DNA of 64,000 nucleotides, taken from contig MNCI01023742.1 in the NCBI GenBank assembly GCA_015680685.1, positions 966,125-1,030,124 on the forward strand. Direction: 5' to 3'. A model generated the notes under the pieces. It saw only the letters and a list, made by a program, of their open reading frames with translations, ran no database searches and had not been told where the DNA came from. The position numbers and the translations under genes were made by a program. This document shows, piece after piece, positions 21,048 through 32,880 of the stretch (its first letter is position 1; each line of letters opens with the position of its first letter). This DNA comes from Gnetum montanum. Taxonomy: Eukaryota > Streptophyta > Gnetopsida > Gnetales > Gnetaceae.

Positions 21048-22087
21048 GTTTTCCATGGCTATGTTTTCCATGGGGAATGCGGGAGCGTGGGAAGGCTAGA
21101 ACACGTACCTTAATAAGTTTGCGAAGAAGGGGCATTTTTTGGGAGTGAGGGTAGACACATGTAGAATGTGACTATAAAAAAGTTTATAAAAAATATATAA
21201 AAATATACTTTAAATATTATTTTTTATTAATGCTTATTATCAATATAACAACATCAATTATTTACCTCAACAATTCTAATTCTCAACTAAACAATTTCAA
21301 TTCTCTAATTTTGTGAAATCTCAACATTAAATATATTAACTCTATCAATTACAAAGAGAAAATTCACAACATTAAACTTAATGTTTACTAAGAAATTTCA
21401 ATAATTAAAACTTACCATCTTTGTGAAAGTTTGAAATTTTATATTAATTTTTATCCTAAGTGAAAGTTTTAAATTGCTTTTCTAGTGTTGATATTTTATT
21501 TTTAAAAATAAAAAGCTTTAAAATTTCATATAAAAATTGACTTTTAAATTTTCATTCTAATTAAATTCACCAAACATCATATTATCACTAGCAATCAAAC
21601 TTATGTCATGTTAGCATTGGTAGTCAAACTTAAGAGATAAGATTAGTATTAGGACTTTTAAAAAGTTTTAAAATTTTAAATATAAATTTAGCAACTCTAT
21701 TATTAAAATCTTTATCTTCTATTCAAATTAGAAATGTGTAGTTAAATAACTTGCAGATAAAAACATTCATAATTCATAATCTTCAGATACACTCATTATT
21801 CTGCAACTACTCTTAGTATTATATAATGTTGAACATCAGAGATATCTTTTATGTGTTCATGTAGAGTATGTTTGCTGATTTGGTGGAGTCTTTTTCAATT
21901 ATTGCCATATAGAGTTGCATTGATTTTGCATTAATACAGTTATCGAACTTATAGTGAACATTAAATGCCATTGATTTCTTGGAGTTGTTGACGTTTGGGA
22001 GGAGTTCCCAAGCAAAATGGGATGCGCTCCCATATTCGGAATGTGTGGAGTGCATAAATGTTTGTGGGAGCATGCTCTTGCATGACA
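21048..22087. other. AT-rich intron or spacer, no gene seen
   Basis: Long A/T stretches at 21170-21800 with only short scattered open frames. Confidence 0.5.
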
Positions 22088-22198
22088 TTATTGTATAGCC
22101 ATTTTTGAATTAAGTCATTCTTGGTTTCTGTTCCAAAAGTTCTGAGGTTGCATTGTCTAGATTTAGAAATAGAATTTGAAAGTTTCATCATCATCATC
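22088..22198 (+). repeat. Third copy of the post-exon-2 segment
   Basis: TAGCCATTTTTGAATTAAG ... GTCTAGATTTAGAAATAGAA ... ending (TCA)n matches 20848-20958. It abuts the 3' end of an RTE LINE, so the copy may have been made by LINE-mediated transduction or target duplication. Confidence 0.6.
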
Positions 22199-23058
22199 CT
22201 CTTGTCCCAACAATGTGGCTGGCTACATAAGTTCTTTTTTGCCATTTGCCTCTATGAAGAACTGGATCTTTGTTTATTTGTAGTTTCTTCGAATCGTCTT
22301 CAATTGTTTTTCTCATGTCTTCTTTGCTCTTCCTTTCAGTGGCTTTCCTAGAACATTGATGTAGCAACTTTTTTTCATAAGTTCATTGTATGCTTTTCTT
22401 TGCTCATGGCCAAACCATCTAAGCTGTTGTTCTTCTATCTTATCTAAAATAAAAGCAACTTCAACTCTTCCTTTAATGTTTGTATTTATCAAGGATGTTT
22501 TCCTCTGCAAGGTCCACAAAGAATAATATCTTTATGCACTCTATCATATGCTTTTTCCAAGTCAATGAAGATCATATGCAGATTTTTTCTATGTTTTCTA
22601 AGTTTCTCCATCAATTGTTGTATAACGGAAATAGCCGCTATAGAAGATCTCTCTAATATAAATTCAAATTGCTTTTTTGATACTATTGATTCAAGTTTGC
22701 AATGCTGCTCTATGACTCTCCTAGAGTTTCATAGTATGAGTTTTTTACTTGATCCCTCCATAGTTTGAATAGTTTTGTACATCTCCTTTATCTTTGTAGA
22801 TGAGAATAACAATGTTCTTTTTTCTAATTGTTGGGCATTTCTTCATTCATTAAAATTTTGTTAAATAATTGTGTTAGCCAAGAAACTTATGTATTTCCCA
22901 GTGCTTTTCAAGATTATATAGGAATGTTATCTAGTCCAACAACTTTTCTATTTTTCATCTTTGATAAAGGTTGTCTTCACTTCAAAGAAGGGAAGTTCAT
23001 TAACCAATTCAAAATGTGGTTCTTCTTCTTGGATATCGTCTCTTGGAAATTCTTCATT
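22185..23058 (-). mobile_element. RTE-type LINE remnant, copy 1
   Basis: On the minus strand the RT region is recognisable: LFNKILMNEEMPNN (about 22840), then FIDLEKAYDRVHKD (about 22576-22535). A jump in the family order follows, straight to the C-terminal part with EEQQLRWFGHEQRK (about 22430-22390). The 3' end is a run of TGA/GAT triplets at 22185-22200, typical of RTE elements. Several stops and an internal deletion make it a pseudogene. Confidence 0.7.
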
Positions 23059-23060
23059 TA

Positions 23061-24015
23061 ATCATCATTATCATCCTAGCTTTGCCCCAACAAAATAGGA
23101 GCTACATGATTTCTTTTTCGCCATTAGCTTTTATGAAGAGCTAGATCTTTGTTTATTTGTAGTTTTTTAAAGTCATTTTTAGTTATTTTTTCCATGTCTT
23201 TTTTCTTTTTCTTTTTGGTGACTTTCATGGAACAATGATGTAGCAACCCATTTTTGCAGGCTCATTGTCTGATTTTCTTTGCATATGTCCAAACCATCTA
23301 ATTGCCATTCGTTTAGCTTATTTGAAATGGAAGTCACTCCAGATCTTTCTCTAATGTCTATATTATGTAGTTTATTTCTTCTAGTAATATTCAACATCTA
23401 ACTAAGCATTTCCATTTCTACCACATTGATTTGTTGTTCATGCTTCTTTTGTAATGCCCAACGTTCAACACCATATAAGGTAGCAGGCTTGGTTTCTGTC
23501 CTGTGAAAATTTTCCTTAATTTTATTGGTATTATTTTATCACATAGAACATCACTACCCTATCTCCATGTTGACCATCTTGCCTCAATTCTATTTATTAT
23601 ATCTTTATCAATTTTACCATCTGATTGAAGCATTGATCCTAGGTAGTAGAATTGTTTGTAGTGAGGAACCATTTAGCCTTGAATTTTCATTTTATGTCAC
23701 AACTATTTATGCTGTTATTAAAATAATTCTTGAAAATAATTTTTCTACCTATCCAAATTTTTATCTTTTACCAAAATTCTTCCATCTAACTTCTTGATGC
23801 ATTTGACATTATGAATGCCTTTACATTTTTTGTTTTTAATTTTTGCCAATTTCTAAATAGATTTTTCTCCTTCATTTGTTTCTAATTTCTCATAAAAGTT
23901 GTTCAAGACCTTATATTTGGCTTTCTTTGTTGCCTCCTCTTTTGCCATTTTATTTAACCTATTTTCTTGGTTTATGCTTTGCTACCATTCCATTAAGCAT
24001 TTTTTCATCATCAGG
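23061..24015 (-). mobile_element. RTE-type LINE remnant, copy 2
   Basis: The minus strand shows the pre-RT segment NVKCIKKLDGRILVKDKN (about 23810-23760) after YEKLETNEGEKSIQKLAK (about 23900), then C-terminal sequence including LYGVERW-like text (about 23470) and the WQLDGLDICKENQ segment. It ends in a (TGA)n-like 3' tail at 23061. The core RT is missing. Its 3' third is about 75-80% similar by eye to copy 1, so the two are separate insertions of one family. Confidence 0.7.
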
Positions 24016-25060
24016 ATAAAAATTCGAAATGCAGTCACATTTGGTAAAAACAAAACAATTAATTTACAGGCTATTTTGTTTGTCAAACAATAAAAATCTC
24101 AACTGAACGAAACATAATTGAACCAATTTTGGTTTTATGCCAGGAGGTAGGTTCAATTATGGAGATGATATCCGTTATTAGTTTGGCCTAGGAGGATAGA
24201 AACGCAAAACATTGTAAATAGTCAGAGTTTTTTTCCATTTAATTGCTTTCGTTTATTTTTCAATCAAATTTTTTCAATTGTATTACAAGTGAGATATGTG
24301 TGCAATTTTTTTCTTTCAATCGAGTAACACCATCAATAGATTGATATTGGCAAGGCTTAATGTTTCTTTCCTCTTGGCAAATTGCATCTATTATCCAACC
24401 CTATTTCAGTTTACAGTAATTAAATGGAAATATCTGTGTTTTAGCCTTTTCTAACACTTAATCTATTGTACAAACTGAATTTTCTTGCTTATGTTCCTGT
24501 TTCTGGATCTATAAATCATTTTAAGACACTTTTGAATATACAAAAAGCCTTGTTGGAAAAATAGGGTCTTATATTTTCAATTTAAATACACTGTAGAAGT
24601 TTACCCATTCTAGGATTATATATTGGATAAATGCATAGTTGTTTTCCTTAAGCTTTATTTAAGGCTTCATCGAATCTAATGAAAATGACCATTTTGTGAC
24701 CCTCTCTTTAGTTAGAGCTATCAGGTTTTTTGTCTGATAGGAACTTATAACATTTGTCCACCTTTGTTGTTTGGGTTTCTATTTAGCAATATCCGAGCAT
24801 ATTAGTTAAAAATTTATGTTAGTACATCTTGCAAAACTAGCCATCATCATCATCATGTTGTGTTTACCCAACAACATGGGCCAACCCTTTTATCCAACAA
24901 CTTCATAGTTCAATTGGGTTGGGAAATATTTCCTAGTGTTTCTTGGAGTTACTTTTTTGCATTGTTGTTTTTTAAATAAGCTTCACCGCTGTGTATCAAA
25001 CAGTTCTCTTGTATTGGTGTTTCTTAAGGATGCATCTAGTGAAGTTAGGTTCTTTTACTT
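24016..25060. other. AT-rich intron-like spacer
   Basis: No gene. A CAT-triplet run at 24841-24855 followed by CCCAACAACATGGGCCAACC looks like one more RTE 3' tail without a body. Confidence 0.45.
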
Positions 25061-25372
25061 GCTTATTGCCTATGGAAGCTGACATCAAGTTTGATAAAAT
25101 TTAAGGTAGATAATTAAACTGTACTTGGATTGGGCATGATGTGATTTTGTATGTTTTTTGCACAGCAATTATTCAATGAAACACCATCATAATTAGGAAA
25201 GCACTGTTACTTATTTTAGTTGCTTATTGATTATGGAAGCTGACATCAAGTTTGATAAAATCCTAGGTAGATAATTAAACTGTACTTGTATTGGGCATGA
25301 TGTGATTTTGTATGTTTTTCTCACAGAAATTATTCAACGAAACAACATCAGAACCAGGGAAGCACTATAGCA
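25061..25372 (+). repeat. Tandem duplication of an intron-exon boundary (161-bp period)
   Basis: 25061-25221 and 25222-25372 share GGAAGCTGACATCAAGTTTG, ATTGGGCATGATGTGATTTT and a pyrimidine tract ending in CACAG followed by .AATTATTCAA.GAAACA. Both copies keep the AG acceptor (25164-25165 and 25325-25326). The first copy reaches a stop early (CATAATTAG); the second leads into the lysine-rich exon. Confidence 0.75.
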
Positions 25373-25974
25373 TAAGAAGAAGAAGAAAGAACTCACGAAA
25401 GACCGGGCTTTCACAAACTATTCTAAGGGATCGATGGATGTCTGTTTTTGCCAGGAAGATAAGAAGAAGAATCAGGAAAGCACCAAAAAATCAGATTCCT
25501 TCAGCTTCTCTAAGAAACAAAAAGATGCTGCCCTTTCTCAGGATAAGACAGAGAAGAAAAAAGAGAAGAAGAATCAGGAAAGCACCAAAAAATCAGATTC
25601 CTTCAGCTTCTTTAAAAAACAAAAGATGCTGCCCTTTCTTAGGCTACAAACGAGAAGAAGAAGAATCAGGAAGCTGAGAACTTAGTTTTCACAAATTGTT
25701 CCAGAGAAATCACGGATGCTGCTTCCCATCAAGGTAAAGAGGAAAAGCAGAACAGGAAGGAGAAAAATCAGGTGAAAACAATCACCACAGACTGTTCTGT
25801 AGCCTTGGTCGATGCTGCTTTTTCCAGCAAGAAGAAGAAGAAGCAAGAAAGTTCTGAAAAATTGGTCTTATAAACGATAATAAAGAACTACCAGATGATG
25901 CTTTTTTTCAAGATAAGAAATTTAACAAGAAGCATCAATGCGATGAAAACATCAGCTCCATCAATGATCTTTGA
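25327..25974 (+). pseudogene. Lysine-rich repeat exon, probably last exon of the LisH-motif gene
   Basis: After an AG acceptor the phase from about 25373 encodes five to six degenerate repeats of about 25-35 residues. Each has a hydrophobic/aromatic start (F.F/FTN..), a D-A-A-(F/L)-S core and a K-K-K-x-x-N-Q-E end; the second and third are nearly identical (KKNQESTKKSDSFSF). One A is missing in an A-run at about 25620, shifting the phase, and stops lie at about 25368 (TAG), 25640 (TAG) and 25871 (TAA); after another phase change the frame ends at TGA 25972-25974. Composition matches the charged first exon at 20104, so I infer one gene with its middle lost or hidden among LINE insertions. The function is not known. 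Confidence 0.5.
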
Positions 25975-27404
25975 TTGTATCATAGTCAATTAGAATGCAT
26001 AACAAGAGTTGGGTGCATATGTTGAAATTGATGATCACCCTCAGTAACATTTTTGTCTCTCATAAGTTGTTTTTTTCCTATTTGCATGTTAAATCCAATA
26101 GTAATTGAACCCAACACCCGATATAGGAAAAGTATAATGTGCTGTAACAATTTCCAACACATGATTTATCATACTTCCATGGTTTCCAAAGCCTGATGTT
26201 TTTGAGAAAATAAAATACCCTTGAACTTATTCTAATCCCAATTTTTACAGTTGATAACAGTGAAGCCTTTATATCCAATTACCATGGTTTTGGATTCAAC
26301 ATTAATCTGCCAAATACAATTAAATGAAATTTTACGCCATCCGTAGTTCATACAAGGTAGTAAGTTATTGACAGCTGACTTCATTATTGATAGGGCCCTT
26401 GTAAAGGTCAAGTTTTATAAGTCTTGGCAAGCAAGTTGTACCCATAATCTTTTAAGAACAATTGCAGCTCTCATATGAATACATTATACGTTGATAAATA
26501 TATGAGCTTTTCTTCCGGTTAAGTGCTGTACTAGTTGCTACTTGCAGCTCTCTGTCTTTAGGCATTCTCTTGAAGTTTGTGTTATAACACAATTTTAATC
26601 TTTGCAAAAGATGTATTACTGTTGCAAATTCAAAAACATAAGTAGAAGCAATGCTCTGTTAACTAAAATTTTTTTGTAAATATACAAAGATGAAAGTGAA
26701 TGTTGAGAGAACATAACTATTAATGAAATTAGAATTAGAACTATTTTAATTACATATAAAGGTTAACACATTTATCAGACTAGTGTTTTAAGAGGATTTC
26801 TGCATGATGTTTGTGATTTGGAAAAAGTTAATGGCCTATTGGAATTGAATCTATGATTTATAAGCAGTTAATGTGTGGAATCATGAGGGGTGGGGTACAT
26901 TGGTAGTCACTTTTTGGTAAATACAATAAGTAAACCACAAGTTAATTTTAAGCGGCTTAATGCTGGCATCTTGTCACTATGCATTTGCTATATATTACAA
27001 AGACATTTGCTAGAACTATTAGTCAATGGTTCATGCTTTTGCTATTGCTCATTTTTCTGAGAGCTTTAGGATAAAATTCAGATAATCCTTTTTTAACTCA
27101 TGTCACAGCAACCGAGAACACAGACATAGACAGATATTTGTTGATAACAAGCGTTCTTCAGGATTGAAATTGGGTTCCCGCTATATGTTAAGGATGCCTA
27201 AACCTAGTATTCTCATTGTCTGTGGTAAAGATATAGAAAATACAAGATTTTCGCTCTGTTATTTGTGAAAATTTAACTATAACTTTTGTTGGAGCGTGGG
27301 GATACATGTGGATAGCGGGAGATTCATTTTAACAAATTTTGCCTACAATTGGACTTGGACTAATGACTTTCGGTATGAAAGTGATACTCTAATCAGTTAC
27401 TTTT
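25975..27404. other. AT-rich spacer, no gene seen
   Basis: Short frames only, no repeats of note. It may hold the 3' UTR of the lysine-rich exon near 25975-26060. Confidence 0.5.
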
Positions 27405-27405
27405 C

Positions 27406-27586
27406 TGTAAAACCTATATGAGATTAAGGGGTATGTTGATTGATTTGGAAGGTCAAGGTTGATGCTTTTGGGAGAAAGTTGGAATTTCTATAAAATCTAT
27501 ATGAGATTAATGAATGTGTTGATTGATTTGAAAGGTAAATAGGAGAAAGTTGGAATTTCTATAAAACCTATATGAGATTAAGGCAA
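27406..27586 (+). repeat. Tandem repeat, 2.3 copies of a 70-85-bp unit
   Basis: TATAAAACCTATATGAGATT ... GTTGATTGATTTG ... GGAGAAAGTTGGAATTTC occurs at 27406, 27489 and, partially, 27561. The array abuts the foldback element. Confidence 0.75.
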
Positions 27587-27968
27587 ACCATAAACCGATC
27601 CACATTTGTTATGTGGTAGATGCATGGCAAATGAGGGTACGCATGGCATACATACATACCCATATAAAGTGCTCTAGCTTAAAAAAATTCTAAGTGCATG
27701 TGATAATAGCTATAAAATTTGTAAAATTAAGGAATCAAACACAACCTTACACTTATTATTGCAATTGCATACCAACTTGCATAGAAGAGTAGTATGCAAC
27801 TGCAATAATAAGTGCAAGGTCGAGTATTTGATTCCTTAATTTTACAAATTTTATATCTATCATCAAATATACTTAGAATTATTTTAAGTTGGAGCACTTC
27901 ATATGGGTATGTATGTATGTCGTGCATACCCTCATCTACCACGTAATAGATGTGGATAGGTTTATGGT
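27587..27968. mobile_element. 382-bp foldback (MITE-like) hairpin element
   Basis: Arms 27587-27771 and 27793-27968 are reverse complements of each other with scattered mismatches and a few small indels, around a 21-base loop. Outer ends are ACCATAAACC and GGTTTATGGT. Matching inner blocks include AAATTTGTAAAATTAAGGAA and TACATACATACCCATAT. No clear target-site duplication was found, so the superfamily is not assigned. A transcript would form one long hairpin able to feed small-RNA processing. Confidence 0.75.
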
Positions 27969-28339
27969 CTACCAGAGCATATGAAATCATTGACTATGAA
28001 TGCAGCAAATTGATGTTACAGCTGGCTTTGAAGAAAATGGCTTTATTTGGCATGGGAATCACTATATTGCAAAACATTAACCGTTGGCATATAGAACCCT
28101 ACAACTTGCATAGACCTTGCAATCCCTTTAAGTTGACGATTATAAGGAGGTTTTTTCCTCCATATTTTCTATAATTTAGTAGGATAAAATCTGCTATTTA
28201 AACAAGGGACAAACCTTAACCATAAATGCTAGTTTAATGATTTGAGGGGTTGGTATAAAAATTATCTGCTATTCATATAAGTCATTGACCTTAGCTAACA
28301 AAAACTATCTTAATAATTGAATGTTTGGTATTTGGAATT

Positions 28340-28940
28340 GAAACTTAAAGTATTGCTTTTAAGCTTACTTATTGAAAATAAAATTTTCATAAAATTTTTA
28401 TGATAAAGAGGAAATTTTTTTAAATATGGATTATTTTTAACATTCACACTCTAAGCTTTTGTTTTTAGGTTTGCATACTTAGAATAGTTTGGTAATAAAG
28501 TATTGCTTTTAAGTTTACGAATTGAAAATAAATTTTTCATAAAATTTTTATGATAAAAGTTAAAATTTTTAAATAAGGATTGCTTTTCCCGTTCACACTC
28601 TAAGGTAGTGTTTTTAGATTTACATATTGAGAATAATTTGGTTATAAGTTAAAAAAACTTGTAAACATAGATTTGTATTTATCGGGAGTTGCTTAGAAGG
28701 TAAATATGGATTGCATTTGCCATTCACACTCTAATCTATTGCTTTTAGGTCTACATATTAAGAATAATTTGGTCATAAAGTATTGCTTTTAAGTTTACCT
28801 ATGGATGGATTGCTTAGAAGGCAAATATGGATTGCTTTTGCCATTCACACTCTAAGCTATTATTTTTAGATTTACATATTGAGAATAAATTTGCTTTTTC
28901 CATTCACACTCCAAGTATTGCTTTTAGAATAATTTGGTGA
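28340..28940 (+). repeat. Degenerate tandem array, about five units near 120-150 bp
   Basis: CCATTCACACTCTAAGCTAT, TTTTTAGATTTACATATTGA and AATAATTTGGT(A/C/T)ATAA recur in that order at about 28440, 28592, 28720, 28842 and 28900. The last units are shortened. Confidence 0.7.
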
Positions 28941-28974
28941 TAAGTTAAAAAAAAAACCTATAGATAGATTTTCG

Positions 28975-29042
28975 TTTGCTGGGAGTCAAACCCAGGTCTA
29001 TAGATTGAAAGGAAATTATTTTAACCGTTGGACTACTATGCA
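28975..29042 (-). mobile_element. SINE-like tRNA-derived head
   Basis: The minus strand reads TAGTAGTCCAACGGTTAAAA (A-box region), then CTGGGTTTGACTCCCAG (B-box region) about 30 bases later. It lacks a full cloverleaf and is followed by an A/T-rich body, so a SINE head is more likely than a tRNA gene. Confidence 0.45.
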
Positions 29043-29389
29043 TCACAAAAATCACAAGCTGTAAAAATTATTCTGTAAACTACGGACGATCTTTTCCTGC
29101 CAATTTGCCGTTGGAAGCTTCTATTGTGAAAGAATTTTGATTTTCTTCATACCAACCGATCACTTGACTTATAATAATCGAAAATTTGAGACCGCTATTT
29201 CCTTAGCTACTTTATCTTTATTGAAAGATTATTAAAGATTTTAATTTTAAGTTTACTGGTTGAATTGAACTCCAACTTTATATTAAAGATACTTTAGCAA
29301 AGTGTGTATAACCAACCTAATCATGTTTGTGTTTTTTCATAAAATAATAGAAAATTACAAAATATCCGTAAACTATTTTAAAGTGATTC

Positions 29390-29835
29390 AAGAGATTTAT
29401 GAAGTTACTACTACTAGAATGGGAATAGCTTGTGGAATCACATAGGATTTTCCAATTATAGTACATGTACCTCAAGGGTCTATATTAAGGCCTTACTTTT
29501 TTTGTTATGCTTATTAATAAATTAACAAAGCAAATACAAGATGAAATCCCTTAGTATATGTTATTTGTAGATGATATTGTGTTGTGTTGATGGATTTTGC
29601 TTTTGAAATATAAAAATGAAAACATGTTCTAGATTCAAAAGGTTTAAAATTTAATAGAAGTAAAATAAAATATATGGAACACAATTTTAATAGAAGCATA
29701 AATAGCAGTGTAATAAAAGTAAAAATTCAAAAAGGGGTGTCAGACCCCTAAAAAATATTGATAATGAACCAAGAAAATTTAGAGTACGTTACAAACTTGA
29801 CATTGAGTAGACATCATTAAACATATATATATGGA
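29390..29835 (+). mobile_element. RTE-type LINE, RT segment
   Basis: The plus strand reads VPQGSILRPYFF, then KLTKQIQDEIP, then LFVDDIVLC with the catalytic FVDD at 29564-29575, and later DSKGLKFNRSKIKYME. This is the order of RTE reverse transcriptases. Stops and one or two phase shifts are present. Its downstream half is at 31395-31960. Confidence 0.75.
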
Positions 29836-31394
29836 AAGAAAAAACTTTTTGATTTAAAACCATATACTCACATGTACAATCTTATAATTGATACTTTAAA
29901 AAAAGTGAAAAAAAATTAACTATTAGTAGAGAGTAAGCTCCTAGTGCTAACAAAATTATCACTTTTTAATATCCATGCTTGAACTTAAAATAGCAAAAGG
30001 ATTTGAGATACAGAGTTGTAGCTTAATACCATTATTTGTATCAAAGCAAAAAACATGGGAGCACTTGTGGAAATTCTTCATTGCATTACTTATTATTAAT
30101 CTTACATTGAGAATCCTCACTATCAATTGTAATCTTCTTATCAATACTAGTTTTAATCTTTGAGTTGATTGTATTCCTGTCAAACAGGAAAAAATTTGCC
30201 TTACGAGTTATCTGTCCAAGCTGCTTAATACTTTCTTTACTAGTAGTAAAATTATAAATTAAAGCTTTTGTCTTCTTTGGATTCTTTTTTGTTATTTGAT
30301 CATTATTATTGTTAACATTAACTTAATTTTTCATATCTTCAACTTCATACTGGTTTTTTCTATCTTCAACTTCCATACCTTATTTCTTTCTTTTCTTTAG
30401 AATCTTTTTTTTTTGACTAGAAAATGACAAGCATTAAACAAATGTCTTTCACGCTAGTAAAAGTTGCAAGAATTAGGAAGATTATAATATGTAATTAGCT
30501 AAATATAAGTATTTCCTCTTGCTTATAATACCAATTCTTTTTTATGATTGATAAGGTTGACTTCAATAAAAAAATGTCTATGAAAACCAAAAGTTGTAGA
30601 AATAGACTCCATATATTTAATGAGACCAAGAAGACTAATAATTTTTTGCTCGGCTTTTTGAAAATCAATGGGAGATTATATAACTTGATAAAACATGAAA
30701 CTTTAGCATATTCTTCAAATTGGAATTCAAAATTAGGAGCCCACTTATGAATTATCAATACTTATGTATAAAAGATCCTATGTCTAAGGCATAATGCACT
30801 ATCAAAGTATTGCTTAACTCAACAAGAAGAAAAAAAATGAGAATAATACTTGGCATGAAGGACTTGAATGGCATGTTTTTTAATCATATTATTTAATTGC
30901 AAAATGAAACTTCAATTACGAGGTAGGTAATTCAGAATTTCAAAGAACACATATTGTGATTAAAAATTAGTAACCAATGACTCATGTATATATATTATTA
31001 AAAAGAACACAATTAGGTGTCTTAGTTACATTAACATCATTGGAAGAAAGTGTCACAACTTTTTTCTTACAAGCTTGTAAATCTGTAATTTGAGAATCAA
31101 TAGAAATTTCTGCATCAATAAAAGAAGCAAAAATTTCAACATTGGTTAAAGAATATAGAAGTAATATAGAATCCCCCATAGGAGAATTCTTAAAAAATTA
31201 GATTTGTTGGAAAAAATCGAAGTGAGAAAAATTAGATTTATTGAAAAAAATCAGATTCACTGGAGAAATATCAAATCCATTAAAAAATTAATTTCTCATG
31301 TCATGATTATAATTAATTTATGAAGTAACAATGCAAGGCTAAAAAGTTTTTCATAACAAACAATTTTGCTATGCAGTTTCAATGCTTTAATCAA
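29836..31394. other. Insertion of unknown type splitting an RTE LINE
   Basis: AT-rich, with no recognised domain. It separates the RT and C-terminal parts of one RTE copy. Near 31262 it shares a short segment with 12836. A T-run precedes 30420. Boundaries are approximate. Confidence 0.4.
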
Positions 31395-31960
31395 ATGATG
31401 AAACTGATAAAAATACACGACATAAGATTGAGGGAGGATGGTCAAAATGGACATAGGCTAGTGATGTTTTACATGATAAAAAGAATCACATGAAAATGTT
31501 ACAAGACATTAATTGGCTCTACTATCTTATATGGTGTTAAATGTTGGTTTATCTAAAGAGGCATGAATGACAAATTAGTGTGGCAGAAATGCAAATACTT
31601 GAATATTATGGATGTTGGTGGTTACACAAAGAAGATAAATTGGATAGTATAGATATTAGATGAAGGCTTGCAATGGCTTTTATTTCAAATAAGCTACAAG
31701 AATAGAGTATTAGATGATTTGGACATTATGTAAAGAAGATCATCTAAGGGTCCAATGAAAAAAGGTTACTACATTGTAATTCCATGAGAGTGTTGGAAAG
31801 GATTTATACAAAAGAGATGAGAAAAAATAATTAAAAATGATGTAAATTTATTACAAAATGAATAAAGAATTTAGCTCTTTAAAGAGGTAAATGTGGAAAA
31901 AAAAACTTAGATGAGCTATAGGAATGAAATTAGTTGGTAAGTAGGGATGGGACCCAGGGA
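31395..31960 (+). mobile_element. RTE-type LINE, C-terminal segment
   Basis: The plus strand continues the RTE order: HKIEGGWSKWT and ASDVLHDKKN, then SVAEMQILEYYG near 31575, then HKEDKLDSIDIR, and later IRFGHYVKK-like text near 31710. Stops are frequent. It joins logically to 29390-29835. Confidence 0.65.
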
Positions 31961-32034
31961 CACACATAAGCATGGTTAAGATGATCATGAAATGTACATG
32001 GATGGATTACATGAAGTGACCCCATGAACTGTTG

Positions 32035-32185
32035 TGGATCAGTTTATGGTTTTCCTTTGCCCTAGTAGTAAGAAAGATGGAGGACTTGATCTCATTAATT
32101 GTTATAACTAAGGTGTTTCTCTCTCAACAAAATGGATTGCAAAGGGCATTCATAAAGATGATTATATGGGAACCTCTTTTTAATA
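32035..32185 (+). mobile_element. L1-type LINE fragment
   Basis: A short stretch reading KKDGGLDLINCYN.GVSLST followed by KWIAKGIHKDD resembles the segment after the RT in plant L1 LINEs (K-x-G-G-L-G/D-L ... AKW). Too short for family placement. Confidence 0.4.
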
Positions 32186-32710
32186 AATAAACTTGTTCAT
32201 GTAGAAATGTTTTTCACACTCCCACAAGGGCACCTTTATGAACTAAGTGTTAAAATACTCAACTTGCGGCCATAAATGGTCTTTGGATTAATACATCCCT
32301 TGAGATATCAATGATTATAAAATAAATGAGCACAAAACATCCAATCAAATATGGACTTTGCCTACTGCACATGAACTAAGAATGATAGGGGAATGACAAA
32401 AATGTTCAATTTTACTACCAACAAGAGCCAAGTGTACATCATTAAAAAAATGGCTAAGTATAAACTTGCCTAAAAATCAACGAAGTATAAAATGGACATT
32501 AAGTAATAAAATAAAAGCTAAGTGTAACATGTGTATAAAAGAACATAAAATATTGGAATATTAAGATTATAATTATGAAGGGAAGGATCATGGATTCCTC
32601 CCTAAATAATGGGATTTTTATGATGAATAACAACTAATTATGAAATACTAAAAATTTGTCTAAGTATAGAAAAATTTCTTCATGAAGGCACCTAGAATTG
32701 GGATTGCTTA
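32186..32710. other. AT-rich spacer before the inverted LTR fragment
   Basis: No gene or clear repeat seen. Confidence 0.4.
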
Positions 32711-32880
32711 TGATGAGTGATGAGGTACCTCTACACTCAACCATACGAATACGAGCATCACACGTGCGATCCGATCGAACTCTGCAGACTAAGTGCCTAC
32801 ACGCCTCATGGAACACTTAAGGTTAATTATTCATTGTCTTCCCAGACTTGTATTTATCACAGTGTATGGTTAAGTAAGTT
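32711..32880 (-). repeat. LTR 3'-terminal fragment, inverted against the gag beside it
   Basis: It starts exactly at an LTR end (TGATGAGTGATGAGGTACC) and matches the reverse complement of 37709-37878 and the ends at 38947 and 48052 (CTCAACCATACGAAT, GTATGGTTAAGTAAG). Similarity to the LTR at 37.9 kb is only about 80% by eye, so it comes from another copy. Sequence changes to gag at about 32880. Confidence 0.8.

Noticed and set aside
28975-29042. Possible tRNA gene
   Set aside because: A- and B-box similarity is present, but no complete acceptor stem or cloverleaf can be drawn; a SINE head is more likely.
32711-32880. Possible 3' LTR end of element D, which would make B a nested insertion in D
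   Set aside because: The fragment resembles the LTRs of B and C far more than the diverged LTR of D, and the outer flanks (GCTTA and ATCTC) do not match.
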